A stretch of DNA of 64,000 nt from Dyadobacter sp. CECT 9275. GTDB taxonomy: Bacteria > Bacteroidota > Bacteroidia > Cytophagales > Spirosomataceae. The stretch covers positions 2,914,001 to 2,978,000 of the forward strand of contig NZ_CAJRAF010000002.1 of assembly GCF_907164905.1 (NCBI RefSeq). Reading direction: 5' to 3'. This document shows, piece by piece, positions 19,362-27,993 of this stretch. A program made the position numbers and the translations under genes. Position 1 is the stretch's first letter. Each line of letters starts with the position of its first letter. The notes below the pieces were generated by a model. The model was given only the letters and a program-made list of their open reading frames with translations. It had not been told where the DNA came from and ran no database searches.

Positions 19362-20453
19362 CTATTGACAGCCCTTCGATTCAATGACGATCTGCGCATC
19401 TACTACCTTATAACTCCCTTCAATGGTTTTGCAGATCACGTCCAGATTGTCATATAAAGACTCTGCTCGCAAAGTCAGAGACAAAATACATTTTGAAGTC
19501 AGTTCCTGGTCGTAAATGATGCGTATGCCATATCGTTTTTCGAGTTCAGCGAAAATTTCCGAGACATTTACTTCGTCAAACTTTTTTATTTCATCGGCAG
19601 GAACCTGAATAATGGGAACCGGGGTTTCGATCAGATTTTTTACAAGGCTCTCCTTTTCCCGATCAAAGGTAACCTTCTGGTTCGGCAACAATACCAACCC
19701 CATGGTTTCGGGATCGGCTGTTTGTATTGTGCTCTGTTTGAATACTGATACCCGGCCCGTTCGTACATTCACTGTAACTTTTTTCTCATGGTCAAAAGCG
19801 GTAATCCGGAAACTGGTCCCCAACACTTTTGTGATGGTTTCGTTTGCATAAACATAAAAAGGCCGGTAACGATCCTTGGTTACCTCAAAAAAAGCATCTC
19901 CACTCATTAGAACGACGCGTTTTTGTTTTTCAAACTGTTTGGGATAACTAATTTTACTGTTCTTGCTCAACGTCACAACACTACCATCGGGCAGTTTCAC
20001 TTTTAACGGCAATGTACCGGAATTTCTGTATTCCTGCAGTTCCTGGGAATTTTGGGCATGTATCACAAGCTCCTGATAGGTGATCTTCTCTTTTGAAAAG
20101 TAAACGCGCCAGACACCCAACAGAATTACGACCAAAAATGCTGCGCCAGCGGCTAATTTATATTTTCGATAACCTCTCTCCGTTGAGATACTTGCAGGTA
20201 CCTCCCGGCTTTCTATGTCCAGGGTGGAGGTGATTCGTGCCCATACCTGCTTCTCATCTGCCGAAGAAGTAGTGATTTTCTCGGCCTGATGCAACTCCCT
20301 TATGGTGCGGGACGCTTTAATAACGGTGTCCCTGTGCCCGGGATTCAAAAGGACAAACTCCTCCCACACAGACGAATCTATGCCATTTAAAACCCAGTTA
20401 ATAAAGGAATCATCGTTTAGAAGACCCTCGAAATCAAAATCCTTGTCTTTCAT
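19362..20453 (-). CDS. FecR-family anti-sigma factor of the second SusC/D module
   Basis: 363 residues with a cytoplasmic N-terminus (about 1-95), a membrane segment LAAGAAFLVVILLGVWRVYF (about 100-120), a periplasmic FecR domain (PLKVKLPDGSVVTLSKNSKI, VVLMSGDAFFEVTKDRYRPF, ITKVLGTSFRITAF) and a C-terminal DUF4974-type domain (FDEVNVSEIFAELEKRYGIR). It should transmit the state of the SusC STN domain to the sigma factor encoded 104 bp upstream. A 237-bp gap separates it from the SusC start; no gene or strong hairpin was seen there, so a separate sigma-dependent SusC promoter may lie in it. Confidence 0.94.
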   Translation of the reverse strand: MKDKDFDFEGLLNDDSFINWVLNGIDSSVWEEFVLLNPGHRDTVIKASRTIRELHQAEKITTSSADEKQVWARITSTLDIESREVPASISTERGYRKYKLAAGAAFLVVILLGVWRVYFSKEKITYQELVIHAQNSQELQEYRNSGTLPLKVKLPDGSVVTLSKNSKISYPKQFEKQKRVVLMSGDAFFEVTKDRYRPFYVYANETITKVLGTSFRITAFDHEKKVTVNVRTGRVSVFKQSTIQTADPETMGLVLLPNQKVTFDREKESLVKNLIETPVPIIQVPADEIKKFDEVNVSEIFAELEKRYGIRIIYDQELTSKCILSLTLRAESLYDNLDVICKTIEGSYKVVDAQIVIESKGCQ

Positions 20454-20557
20454 TTTCAGCAGAAAATACCTTATTACTTTATATAATAGGTACAGAATTT
20501 TCAGAAACTAACCTAATATTGACATTTTTTTTCCAAAATGCTTTCATTCGCCGGATA

Positions 20558-21172
20558 TCACTGGCTCACTAACAAGGAGGTCAGAACGGAAAGCATGGAC
20601 AACTCTCTAAGTTTAAGGCGCAGCACGGTATAAGATTTAAATAAGAGATTGCTCACACATTGTTTGGATAGCCCCATCAGCGCTGAAATTTCGTCCAAAC
20701 TTAGGGCATGGTAAAACCGAAGGTTGATTACCTCCCTTTGCCGTTCGGATAGGTCTGCGATGGCGTTTTGAATGCGCACGGTTCTGTGCTGCGCGTGCTC
20801 CGAGTCAATCGACTGTTCCTCATAGGACAATGAAACCAGGTAATCCAAAAACTTATCAATATCCTCGGTATTTTCAAGAATATTTTTCCCATTTCTGATG
20901 ATCTGGTTCCGGAGTGCTCTGAACAGATAAAACTTGATGTTCTCTACGTCGGCCAGATATTCCCTCCGCCTCCAGAGATCAATAAAAACATCGTGGATTG
21001 CATCTTCCAGTAACTGATTGTCAGAGGTTATGCGTGAACCATAATTATTCAGGATTTTAAAATAACCTTTATACAGTTCCTCAAATGCCTGACGATTTCC
21101 CTGCTTGAAGGAATACCAGATGTTCCATTCAGAAGAATATCCTGAAACATTATTGGGAGTATACTTTTCCAA
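20558..21172 (-). CDS. ECF RNA polymerase sigma factor of the second SusC/D module
   Basis: 204 residues with sigma region 2 (LLEDAIHDVFIDLWRRREYL) and region 4 (IADLSERQREVINLRFYHAL, then SLDEISALMGLSKQCVSNLL). It heads the regulatory cascade sigma -> FecR -> SusC. It should be freed or activated when the SusC STN domain senses its ligand, and then transcribe the downstream operon. Start at 21172 (MEKYTPNNVSGYSSEW). Length is normal for this group. Confidence 0.94.
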   Translation of the reverse strand: MEKYTPNNVSGYSSEWNIWYSFKQGNRQAFEELYKGYFKILNNYGSRITSDNQLLEDAIHDVFIDLWRRREYLADVENIKFYLFRALRNQIIRNGKNILENTEDIDKFLDYLVSLSYEEQSIDSEHAQHRTVRIQNAIADLSERQREVINLRFYHALSLDEISALMGLSKQCVSNLLFKSYTVLRLKLRELSMLSVLTSLLVSQ

Positions 21173-21501
21173 TAGGCTGAAAATTTTAGAAAGTTGATAT
21201 CACTGGTATCATTCAGGAAACCAAAAGTAGAAAATTACCAAATGATACTGCTGTCAACTGAAAATTTCAACTCAATAATGAAATATATACCTTTAGAATT
21301 GAAACAAAAAGCCTTTAAAGGACAGATAAAACGTGAATACCCTGTCCGGGCCCATGCACCGGTTATGCAAAACTAAAGCCGTCGCTTCCGGGCTCGTTTC
21401 GGCTAAAAGCAAGTCCCTTCTCACAGTATTTCGTTTTGTTGCCGCTGTATCAGTACAAATTCTAAGAAAGGAGCCTAATGCCGACGGACCGTCATAAAAG
21501 G
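21173..21501. other. Intergenic region upstream of the sigma gene
   Basis: About 330 bp between the sigma gene start and the stop of the metallophosphoesterase gene, both on the minus strand. No coding sequence was recognised, and the only open frame (21194-21376, plus) looks random. It should contain the sigma-gene promoter and the end of the ars operon; no convincing -7 box or terminator was picked out. Confidence 0.35.
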
Positions 21502-22251
21502 TTAGCAGGCTTTTCTTAAATTATCAGCAAATGCATCAGGCAAAAGGCTTAGCTCAACCGCCCGGGCCGCTTTTTCCACATCGTATTTAACACGGATGAA
21601 TTTAACTTGTACACCGTCCGGACTCTTCGTGCTTGCCATAGGGTCAATAGTCAGCATTACATAACAGGCCCTGGCATCACCATCTTTGGGTTTTCCCACC
21701 GAACCCGTATTAATCAGATGGTGGAAATAGTCATCACCATCTTCACCGGAATTAATGATGCGGTGATACGGTTTATGCGAATGGCCAAAACATAAAATAT
21801 CTGCTTTGAATTCTTTCACCATCTCCGTAACATAATCCGGTGGTAATTCTTCCAGCAAATACTCATTAATGCTGCGTGGGCTACCGTGAACCAGTAGCAT
21901 ATTTAAAGAGTCAGTGTTTAACCGGAACTCCACATCCAAATGCCTGGGCAGGGTTAGTAAGTATTCCCTCTCTTTCTCTCCAACAAGCTTATAAGCATAG
22001 TCACTACTTTTTTCTGTACTGCACACGTCCTCAGAGGGATAGATTTTGGCTACTTTTAAATCGTGGTTTCCCGCGATGGTAGCAATGCCACGCTTACGAA
22101 CTAAATCGATCACCTGATTAGGCCAGACGTTATAGCCCACCAAATCCCCCAGACAATAAATGGCGTCTGTATCACGGGTTTCAACATCTTTGAAAAACGC
22201 CTCCAATGCTGGAAGGTTGGCGTGAATGTCGGAAAAAAGGGCAATTCTCAT
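21502..22251 (-). CDS. Calcineurin-like metallophosphoesterase, last gene of the ars operon
   Basis: 249 residues with the full metallophosphoesterase motif set: LFSDIHANL (DxH), YCLGDLVGY (GDxxG), AGNHDLK (GNHD), LVHGSPRS and FGHSHKPYH (GHSHxP), plus the INTGSVGKPKDGD segment typical of the YfcE/MJ0936 group. Such enzymes hydrolyse phosphodiesters or phosphomonoesters with a two-metal centre; the substrate is unknown. Its start overlaps the arsO stop by 4 bp (ATGA), so it is almost certainly translated with the arsenic genes. A role in arsenic or phosphate stress is inference from position only. Confidence 0.92.
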   Translation of the reverse strand: MRIALFSDIHANLPALEAFFKDVETRDTDAIYCLGDLVGYNVWPNQVIDLVRKRGIATIAGNHDLKVAKIYPSEDVCSTEKSSDYAYKLVGEKEREYLLTLPRHLDVEFRLNTDSLNMLLVHGSPRSINEYLLEELPPDYVTEMVKEFKADILCFGHSHKPYHRIINSGEDGDDYFHHLINTGSVGKPKDGDARACYVMLTIDPMASTKSPDGVQVKFIRVKYDVEKAARAVELSLLPDAFADNLRKAC

Positions 22252-23306
22252 AAATCTTTATTTAAAAATTCAATAATTTCATTGATAGTTTGACGTGCCG
22301 AGCGGCCTACACCGATTAATGTTGCCGATGCAAAGCCTGTGAAACTGCCATAACCCACCAGCCAAAGTCCATCGATTTGTAAAGCCCTGGTACCTTCACA
22401 TTCAATTTTTCCATTTTCGAGAATAATACCTAGTTCCCTAAGGTAATCTGTTGCAAATCCGAAGCCTGTGCACCAGATCACCACATCAAACTGCTGATGG
22501 GTACCATCCGGCCACACAACCCCTTTTTCGTAAAATTCACTGAAGGTTTCACGTGCTTTGAGCACACCACGGGCACGGGCATCTCTTACTGACGGTACCA
22601 TCACGACATTGCCAATGTTATACTCGGAAGATTTGAACTCTTTTCCCTCCTTCATTGCATGGTATTTGGCAGATGCCACATCAAAAAGCACACGGCCATC
22701 CACATCGTCTGGCAGAAATTGGGGTTCTTTGGCTGTTGCCCAAACTGTGCTTGCAACCCTGGATACTTCGGCCAGGATCTGAGCACCCGAATTGCCGCCC
22801 CCAACCACCAATACGGATTTACCCTTAAAAGGAACCTCATTTTTATACTGAGCTGAATGCAACTGCTGCCCTTTGAACAGATCATTACCAGGAACTACCG
22901 GAACAAACGGCTTTTGAAAAGTGCCGGTAGCAGAAATCACAGACCTGCTTTGATAGTCCCCCTGACTCGTAGTTAACAAAAAGACACCCCCTTCCTTTTT
23001 CACGTCCGTCACTTTTACGCCATGCTTAACAGGCAGATCATAACGAGTCTGATACTGAATTAAATAGTCCAGCACCTGCTGTTTGGGTGGGAATTCTTTC
23101 TCTGATTTAGGCATCATCCATCCTGGCAGCGAACTGTACTCTGCCGGAGAAAACAGTGTCAGCGAATCCCAGGTATGTTGCCAGGCTCCGCCACCCTGCT
23201 GTTGATCGTCCAGAATGATGTATTTCAGACCGGCACGGCGCAGGAAATAACCACACGCCAATCCGCTCTGCCCACCACCGATTACAATGAGATCATATAC
23301 TTCCAT
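22248..23306 (-). CDS. arsO: ArsO-type flavin-dependent monooxygenase
   Basis: About 352 residues starting [20 protein letters not shown], with the FAD-binding GxGxxG motif at the N-terminus. A second Rossmann motif, [18 protein letters not shown], lies in the middle (NADPH), and an FMO-like [13 protein letters not shown] segment lies just before it. ArsO-family proteins are encoded in ars operons, but their reaction is not firmly established. The frame is open to 23363, but family proteins begin at the MEVYDL methionine, which overlaps the acr3 stop by 14 bp. The next gene overlaps it by 4 bp. Confidence 0.85.
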   Translation of the reverse strand: MEVYDLIVIGGGQSGLACGYFLRRAGLKYIILDDQQQGGGAWQHTWDSLTLFSPAEYSSLPGWMMPKSEKEFPPKQQVLDYLIQYQTRYDLPVKHGVKVTDVKKEGGVFLLTTSQGDYQSRSVISATGTFQKPFVPVVPGNDLFKGQQLHSAQYKNEVPFKGKSVLVVGGGNSGAQILAEVSRVASTVWATAKEPQFLPDDVDGRVLFDVASAKYHAMKEGKEFKSSEYNIGNVVMVPSVRDARARGVLKARETFSEFYEKGVVWPDGTHQQFDVVIWCTGFGFATDYLRELGIILENGKIECEGTRALQIDGLWLVGYGSFTGFASATLIGVGRSARQTINEIIEFLNKDL

Positions 23307-24399
23307 GGGTTGGCTGGATATTTTCCGGTTTGTAATATTTATCGCGGAGCCAGAAAGCCACATTCACTAACGCAATCAAAGCAGGTACTTCTACCAATGG
23401 CCCGATCACGCCCACAAATGCCTGTCCGGAATTAATGCCAAATACACCAATGGCCACCGCAATTGCCAACTCAAAGTTGTTACCCGAAGCAGTGAAAGCG
23501 ATAGAAGCATTTTGTGAGTAGTCAGCTCCCTGCGATTTGGCGATGAAAAAGCTCACTAAAAACATAATGACAAAGTAGATCACCAACGGTATTGCAACCA
23601 AAAGCACGTCACCCGGTAGCTGGACGATCAGCTCCCCTTTAAGCGAAAACATCAAGATAATCGTTGACAACAGTGCAACCAGTGTGATGGGTGAAATGAA
23701 AGGGATAAACTTCTGCTCATACCACTGCTCTCCTTTCAGTGCTGTAAGCCCAATCCGGCTTAGCACGCCTGCTGCAAATGGAATCCCCAGGTAAACACCT
23801 ACACTGGCCGCAATTTGCGCTATTGTAATATTTACATCAAGGCCTTTCAAACCTACCAAAGGAGGCAGAACTGTTATAAAAAAGTAAGCATAGAAACTGT
23901 AAAGCAAAACCTGGAATACGCTGTTAAGCGCCACAAGCCCGGCTGCATACTCACGGCTCCCTTCGGCAAGCTCATTCCAGACCAGCACCATGGCAATACA
24001 ACGCGCCAACCCGATCAAAATCAGGCCGACCATATATTCCGAGTGATTTGGAAGAAAAATGATGGCAAGGATGAACATGAGAACAGGCCCCACAATCCAG
24101 TTTAATATCAACGAGACCGTCATCACTTTGGTATTCCTAAATACCTCTCCCATTTTGTTATATTTTACCTTGGCCAGTGGTGGGTACATCATCAAAATCA
24201 GCCCAATGGCCAACGGAATGTTGGTCGTTCCGCTTGAAAAAGTATTGATATATGCTGGGATCGAAGGCACAAAATTGCCAAGTCCCACACCAATTGCCAT
24301 AGCGCTAAAGATCCAGAAAGTTAAGTAACGGTCCAGAAAGCCAAGTTTCTTTCGGTTTGCCGGAACGCCGGAACGCCGGATCGTGTTCGTTGCTGACAT
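23293..24399 (-). CDS. acr3: ACR3-family arsenite efflux permease
   Basis: 368 residues with about ten membrane segments. It carries the ACR3 signature [20 protein letters not shown] with the essential Cys, and [20 protein letters not shown] in the second half. It exports arsenite (and possibly antimonite) across the inner membrane using the proton motive force. It follows arsC by 2 bp and overlaps arsO, so the three are co-translated. This is the ACR3 type, not the ArsB type. Confidence 0.96.
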   Translation of the reverse strand: MSATNTIRRSGVPANRKKLGFLDRYLTFWIFSAMAIGVGLGNFVPSIPAYINTFSSGTTNIPLAIGLILMMYPPLAKVKYNKMGEVFRNTKVMTVSLILNWIVGPVLMFILAIIFLPNHSEYMVGLILIGLARCIAMVLVWNELAEGSREYAAGLVALNSVFQVLLYSFYAYFFITVLPPLVGLKGLDVNITIAQIAASVGVYLGIPFAAGVLSRIGLTALKGEQWYEQKFIPFISPITLVALLSTIILMFSLKGELIVQLPGDVLLVAIPLVIYFVIMFLVSFFIAKSQGADYSQNASIAFTASGNNFELAIAVAIGVFGINSGQAFVGVIGPLVEVPALIALVNVAFWLRDKYYKPENIQPTHGSI

Positions 24400-24401
24400 A
24401 A

Positions 24402-24815
24402 TTATAAGTTTTCTTTCACGAAGTTCTCACTGTAGGTTTTAATCATTTCTCTGACCGTGCGAAACGCGTCTGTTACCTGCCGCTCGCTACCAGTAGCTTT
24501 GCCAGGATCAGGAAAGTTGTGATGGAATTTCTTTGCATTGGTCGGAAAATACGGGCAGCGCTCTTTGGCGTTATCACAGACAGTGATCACAAAATCAAAG
24601 TCGATGCCAGAGTATTCTTCTATATTGTTTGATGAGTGTCCTGAAATATCAATGCCATCTTCGGCCATGATGGTAATCGCTTTGGGGTTGACACCGTGCG
24701 TCTCAACCCCTGCACTATATATGTCTGCTTTTTCACCAGCAAATTTTCTGAGATAGCCTTCGGCCATCTGGCTCCGGCAACTATTACCGGTACAGAGTAC
24801 TAATATTTTTTTCAT
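24402..24815 (-). CDS. arsC: Arsenate reductase, low-molecular-weight phosphatase type (thioredoxin-linked)
   Basis: About 137 residues from [20 protein letters not shown]. The catalytic P-loop CTGNSCR (Cx5R) is at residues 8-14. [16 protein letters not shown] supplies the two further cysteines used by thioredoxin-coupled ArsC to relay the disulfide. It reduces arsenate to arsenite for export by ACR3. An upstream in-frame start at 24836 would add seven residues before the family N-terminus and is less likely. It is separated from the DUF6428 gene by 117 bp. Confidence 0.95.
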   Translation of the reverse strand: MKKILVLCTGNSCRSQMAEGYLRKFAGEKADIYSAGVETHGVNPKAITIMAEDGIDISGHSSNNIEEYSGIDFDFVITVCDNAKERCPYFPTNAKKFHHNFPDPGKATGSERQVTDAFRTVREMIKTYSENFVKENL

Positions 24816-24932
24816 GTTGCTACTGCCGTACGGCAATCAGCCGTCGGCTTTTTTGTGAATAAATCCGAATTACATCCTGCTTATCGGGTGCTTTTTAGAA
24901 ATGCCAGGCGGGAAGCTCCTGGCAGGCACCTG

Positions 24933-25523
24933 TTAGCAACATCCGCCCCCTGGTGTGCAGCTTTGGTTTTCAGCACCTGCTGTTTCCAGTACGGGCGTTT
25001 GCTTTGCAGATGACGTATTTGTAGCCGGCGTGCAGCATTCTTCGCCCGAAGGTGTCGTACCGCAACTCCCTCCCCTGGTCAAGGCTTTGCATTGTGTAAA
25101 ATCAGCTTCCAACTTCACAGTAAAACTGTCACCTTCAGAAACAAACTCACCTGGATACATTTGGCGCGTATCGAATTTTGAATTACCAAACTCAATTTTG
25201 ACAACACCAAGCGGATTGAGCGGAAGTGATTTTTCTACAAGGTTCACAATTTTTAAAGCTTTACTTACTTTCATTGCTCGATCGGCTTCAGCAACCGAAG
25301 GTTCCCATAGCTGTACAATGATTTCTGTCCAGCTATTCATCACGCCACCGCAGTCCACCGAAACGATCGGGGCTTGCTTGATTTCGGTAATGTGGTAAGA
25401 GTTATCGACAAACTTGCCTTCTTCATACTGAAATTGAAGGTGTAAATCTGGATTTTGCGCCAGGGTATTTTTGAAATCACCCCATGTCATGGGACCGCCG
25501 GCCGCTGGATTCAATTGGTTCAT
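24933..25523 (-). CDS. DUF6428-family protein with cysteine-rich tail
   Basis: 196 residues. The N-terminal ~150 residues form the DUF6428 domain (MTWGDFKNTLAQNPDLHLQF, IVSVDCGGVMNSWTEIIVQL, SLPLNPLGVVKIEFGN). Proteins of this type sit next to arsC and acr3 in Bacteroidota ars operons, and their function is unknown. The last ~50 residues are low-complexity and rich in Cys: CGTTPSGEECCTPATN and CTPGGGCC at the very end. The tail could bind As(III) or another thiophilic metal, which would suit a trap, sensor or chaperone; that is inference. It has its own candidate promoter and ArsR-like dyad just upstream. Confidence 0.85.
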   Translation of the reverse strand: MNQLNPAAGGPMTWGDFKNTLAQNPDLHLQFQYEEGKFVDNSYHITEIKQAPIVSVDCGGVMNSWTEIIVQLWEPSVAEADRAMKVSKALKIVNLVEKSLPLNPLGVVKIEFGNSKFDTRQMYPGEFVSEGDSFTVKLEADFTQCKALTRGGSCGTTPSGEECCTPATNTSSAKQTPVLETAGAENQSCTPGGGCC

Positions 25524-25527
25524 ATTT

Positions 25528-25570
25528 TATCGATTAAATGTAATATTACGATTAATTGTTTCAAAAAAAA
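25528..25570 (-). promoter_or_regulatory. Promoter and candidate ArsR operator upstream of the DUF6428 gene
   Basis: Read on the minus strand: TTTG, 19 nt, then TACATTTA (7 of 8 to TAnnTTTG), 11 nt before the ATG. The spacer and -7 box are overlaid by ATCGTAATATTACAT followed by TTAATCGATA (25528-25554), an imperfect dyad. Its ends match the dyad upstream of arsR, which points to shared control by ArsR. Confidence 0.6.
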
Positions 25571-25571
25571 G

Positions 25572-25904
25572 CTAGCGACAGCATGATGTGGTCAATGTAT
25601 ATGCTTCCAGTAATGTCCCAAATGCCGCCTGAGCTTCCGACCATACCACGGGATTGATGCAATAGCAAACCCGTGGCGGATTGATCTCTCCCTGAATGAT
25701 CCCAATTCTCTTTAATTCTTTCAAGTGCTGCGATACGGTGGCTTGGGCCAGTTCGAGCTCATCCACCAGGTCTCCACACACACAGGACTTCCGGGCAATC
25801 AGCAATTGAAGGATCGCCACCCTGGCCGGGTGCGAAAATGCCTTGGCCAGATCTGCCATACGGTTTTGCTGCTCCGTGAATATTTCGGTTTTCGTCACTC
25901 CCAT
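25572..25904 (-). CDS. arsR: ArsR-family arsenic-responsive repressor
   Basis: 110 residues forming one winged-helix domain: FSHPARVAILQLLIARKS, the metal-sensing segment CVCGDLVDEL (Cys-Val-Cys at the alpha-3 helix), the recognition helix QATVSQHLKELKRIGII and the wing PPRVCYCINP. The C-terminus ends SCCR, adding possible thiol ligands. ArsR should repress the ars genes and release DNA when As(III) binds the cysteines. The start codon lies only 4 nt after a perfect -7 box, so the mRNA is probably leaderless or nearly so. It is the first gene of the ars cluster, 48 bp before the DUF6428 gene. Confidence 0.95.
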   Translation of the reverse strand: MGVTKTEIFTEQQNRMADLAKAFSHPARVAILQLLIARKSCVCGDLVDELELAQATVSQHLKELKRIGIIQGEINPPRVCYCINPVVWSEAQAAFGTLLEAYTLTTSCCR

Positions 25905-25908
25905 GGTG

Positions 25909-25948
25909 CAAATATAGGTATCGATTTTATAATTGCAATATTACGATA
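25909..25948 (-). promoter_or_regulatory. arsR promoter with overlapping operator dyad
   Basis: On the minus strand: TTG, 19 nt, then TATATTTG (25909-25916), a perfect -7 element ending 4 nt before the arsR ATG. The dyad ATCGTAATATTGCAATTATA ... AATCGATA (25919-25948) covers the -33 element and spacer. It shares ATCGTAATATT and AATCGATA with the site upstream of DUF6428, so ArsR bound here would block RNA polymerase. Confidence 0.65.
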
Positions 25949-26028
25949 GATATTTTTCTCGCGACAATATCTATCTCCTCTTTCCGGTTAATACTCACTC
26001 TCGGCCATCCAACATGGATCTGCTCAAT

Positions 26029-26290
26029 TTATAGATGATTGGTGTGGACAGTACCTAATCGTTTTAGCATCCAGTCCTGCCTGCTTTCTGCCCCAGCTTG
26101 AATAGTTCCGATGCCTCTCCTGCCTGTGAATTTTTTAAAATCCCGTACGACATCCGACAAATTCTCGTTGCGGACGCGCCAAATCACGTGCACATGGTGG
26201 TTATGATCACATAAGCATAAATTTCAAGCCCTTTACTTTAAGCGACAAAAACTCATGCTTTCAATCACCAGAACACGGTACACCTTCCTG
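26029..26290 (-). pseudogene. Remnant of a REP-associated (Y1/IS200-like) transposase
   Basis: Three short segments in different minus-strand frames join into a recognisable Y1 transposase middle-to-end: VFSRKVYRVLVIESMSFC, then KGLEIYAYVI, then NHHVHVIWRVRNENLSDVV RDFKKFTGRR up to a stop at 26029. The catalytic His-x-His motif (HVH) is still visible. At least two frameshifts and the missing N-terminus (including the start) make it non-functional. REP-shaped hairpins lie just upstream at 26462-26584, the usual company of such transposases. Confidence 0.75.
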
Positions 26291-26461
26291 GAAAAAACAT
26301 CAACCTAATCAATAATCTGGAATGTCAAATCATGCGGTGCGGATTGATCTTCAATTGGATAGGCCGTACAGATGTGTTTTCACAGGGTACGGCATTTTTT
26401 ACTTTTGTAACATACGTTTTTTTAACATCTAAAGCGGTGTTTTTCCGGTCTGATCTGCTGT

Positions 26462-26584
26462 TGGTTGTAGTCTTCTGACTACAACCAGGCGAAATCGGTT
26501 TCCAGACCGAAAGCTTTGTGGTTGCAGGTGTATACTTTCGGTCATAGACCGGAGACGCTCGTCCGTAGTCTGGAGACTATGGAC
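26462..26584. repeat. Cluster of REP-like palindromes
   Basis: Three hairpins in about 120 bp: TGGTTGTAGTC-TTCT-GACTACAACCA (26462-26487, perfect 11-bp stem); CGGTC-ATA-GACCG (26539-26551); and GTCCGTAGTCTGGAGACTATGGAC (26561-26584, long stem with one G/T). GACCGAAAG and CTTTCGGTC nearby also pair. No gene is present. Similar shapes are mobilised by REP-associated transposases, and a remnant of one lies 170 bp away. Confidence 0.6.
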
Positions 26585-26703
26585 AACGAGGGATTGTCTA
26601 TTTTGTAAAGTCCCTGGTCCTCATTGATGATTTCTGCCCAAACCGTTTCCTCTGTCCAAGCATCTAGCACGTCATTATGGAAAGCGAAAGAGATTTCACA
26701 TGG
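26585..26703 (-). pseudogene. N-terminal fragment resembling DUF4265, cut off by the REP cluster
   Basis: A minus-strand frame with no start codon reads ISFAFHNDVLDAWTEETVW AEIINEDQGLYKIDNPSLS and then runs into the palindrome at 26584, stopping at 26542. The TVWAE...GLYKIDN pattern is like the N-terminus of DUF4265 proteins. The remaining two thirds of such a protein are absent and the initiator is lost, so this is a decayed fragment. The family call is from memory of the pattern and is tentative. Confidence 0.4.
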
Positions 26704-26766
26704 TCAGTTTTTGACACTTAATGCGGCGATGTTCAGCGTAATAAACTCGCAAAATTGATTACGACT

Positions 26767-27474
26767 TCATTTCTCAGATTCCGAATTTGCTGCCCAAAAA
26801 CAAAACTCTGCCAGATTACCCAGAATATAGTTTACCCTCCTCTGCTCGGCATGTTCCAAATGAGCGCTGATCCATTCTTCGGAATAATCACTCTCGAGGA
26901 TCTTCTGAAATTCTTGTTGCAAATAAAGTTTGACATCTTCTTTCGCTAAACGCATCTCCTCCCACAATGAGGTTCGGTGATTCAAAATGTAGACCAAATC
27001 CTCAAAGTCGGTACTTGTCCTTCCATCGCTGCCACCTCGATTCTTGAATGCCTCCAGCTTACTTGCGACCAGATACTCCGGTCTGAATATATTAATATGG
27101 TAACCGCCTCCTAAATCACATTTTACTGCAGATTTAAAACCCTCCGGATACCAGATATTGCTGAATCCAAGAACCTCTTTATCGGTAGGCATAACATCAA
27201 CAATAATTCCCTGTACTTTATATCTGCAGATTACACCGGATTCAATGTCATTGGTAAATCCCTTAGACCGTAATTTTTCTTCCAAATCCGCATAAGCCTT
27301 GTAATCAGTTACTTCAATTAATATATCTACGTCGTCAGTGGGCCTTATTTCTTCTGCAACACGTTGAACATATAAGGCTACTGTTGCCCCACCAACAAAA
27401 ATTGCCGAATCCTGCAGCTCTTCTAACGCGTCATAAACAGCCTTGATTCGCAGAATATTTTCTCTTTGGCTCAT
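26767..27474 (-). CDS. AbiEii/AbiGii-like nucleotidyltransferase (probable toxin of a two-gene module)
   Basis: 235 residues. The nucleotidyltransferase core is seen as SAIFVGGATVALYVQ followed by RPTDDVDILIEV (GG motif and DxD metal pair), with a third acidic position in GIIVDVMPTD and the later LVASKLEAFKNRGGSDGRTS TDFEDLVYIL segment common in AbiEii-type proteins. Family members transfer nucleotides to tRNA or other acceptors, and several are toxins of type IV toxin-antitoxin or abortive-infection systems. Its start overlaps the winged-helix gene stop by 4 bp (27471-27474). Whether this pair is a toxin-antitoxin unit has not been shown. Confidence 0.82.
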   Translation of the reverse strand: MSQRENILRIKAVYDALEELQDSAIFVGGATVALYVQRVAEEIRPTDDVDILIEVTDYKAYADLEEKLRSKGFTNDIESGVICRYKVQGIIVDVMPTDKEVLGFSNIWYPEGFKSAVKCDLGGGYHINIFRPEYLVASKLEAFKNRGGSDGRTSTDFEDLVYILNHRTSLWEEMRLAKEDVKLYLQQEFQKILESDYSEEWISAHLEHAEQRRVNYILGNLAEFCFWAANSESEK

Positions 27475-27989
27475 TTTTTAAGGATTAACATCTTCATTTG
27501 TTGCAAGGCCATCTTCTTTTCTCGCGTTCGCCCAACCCGCAAAATATCGATACCGGAGAGTAATTTGTAAAGTACCTCATCCTCTAACACTGCCTTTGTT
27601 ACTCCTTTGTGAAGCGGTTCGATGGAAAGGCCCCGCATGGTTCCCTGCTCGTCCTTCCAGACGTAATCAACCGATCCCAGAAAATGTGCTTTGTAAAACG
27701 GGTTCGAATAGGCGGTTGGAACACCAGTGACGATTTGTCCCGGTACCACGGGAAAGACGTAGGGCAGCCCGAATTCTATAAATTCCATGAGGTTGTTAGC
27801 CCGGACCTTTTTTTTGCTCTCATCTATCAACCCCGCGATATGGCTCCTACTCAAAGATTCTGAAACTTCTGACACACTTATATAGAGCTTTGACGACAAA
27901 TCTCTGTATTGCCAAGGATTACCTTCTAGACAGACGATTTTTAGTAAAATGACCACGTCCAAGGGACGCATTCCGTTATGAGCTTTCAT
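27471..27989 (-). CDS. Winged-helix protein paired with the nucleotidyltransferase (probable antitoxin/repressor)
   Basis: 172 residues. The N-terminal ~70 residues look like a MarR/winged-helix domain (LDVVILLKIVCLEGNPWQYR, DLSSKLYISVSEVSESLSRS, HIAGLIDESKKKVRANNLME). The C-terminal part has GLPYVFPVVPGQIVTGVPTA YSNPF and SIEPLHKGVTKAVLEDEVLY, a conserved-looking domain I cannot name. It is the first gene of a two-gene operon, 4-bp overlapped with the nucleotidyltransferase. A large palindrome covers its promoter 14 nt upstream, which fits autorepression. The antitoxin role is inference from the gene order. Confidence 0.72.
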   Translation of the reverse strand: MKAHNGMRPLDVVILLKIVCLEGNPWQYRDLSSKLYISVSEVSESLSRSHIAGLIDESKKKVRANNLMEFIEFGLPYVFPVVPGQIVTGVPTAYSNPFYKAHFLGSVDYVWKDEQGTMRGLSIEPLHKGVTKAVLEDEVLYKLLSGIDILRVGRTREKKMALQQMKMLILKK

Positions 27990-27993
27990 GACG

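Noticed and set aside
26363..26400. Hairpin GCCGTAC...GTACGGC followed by a T-run
   Set aside because: It has terminator form on the plus strand, but no plus-strand gene lies upstream. It was not called as a feature.
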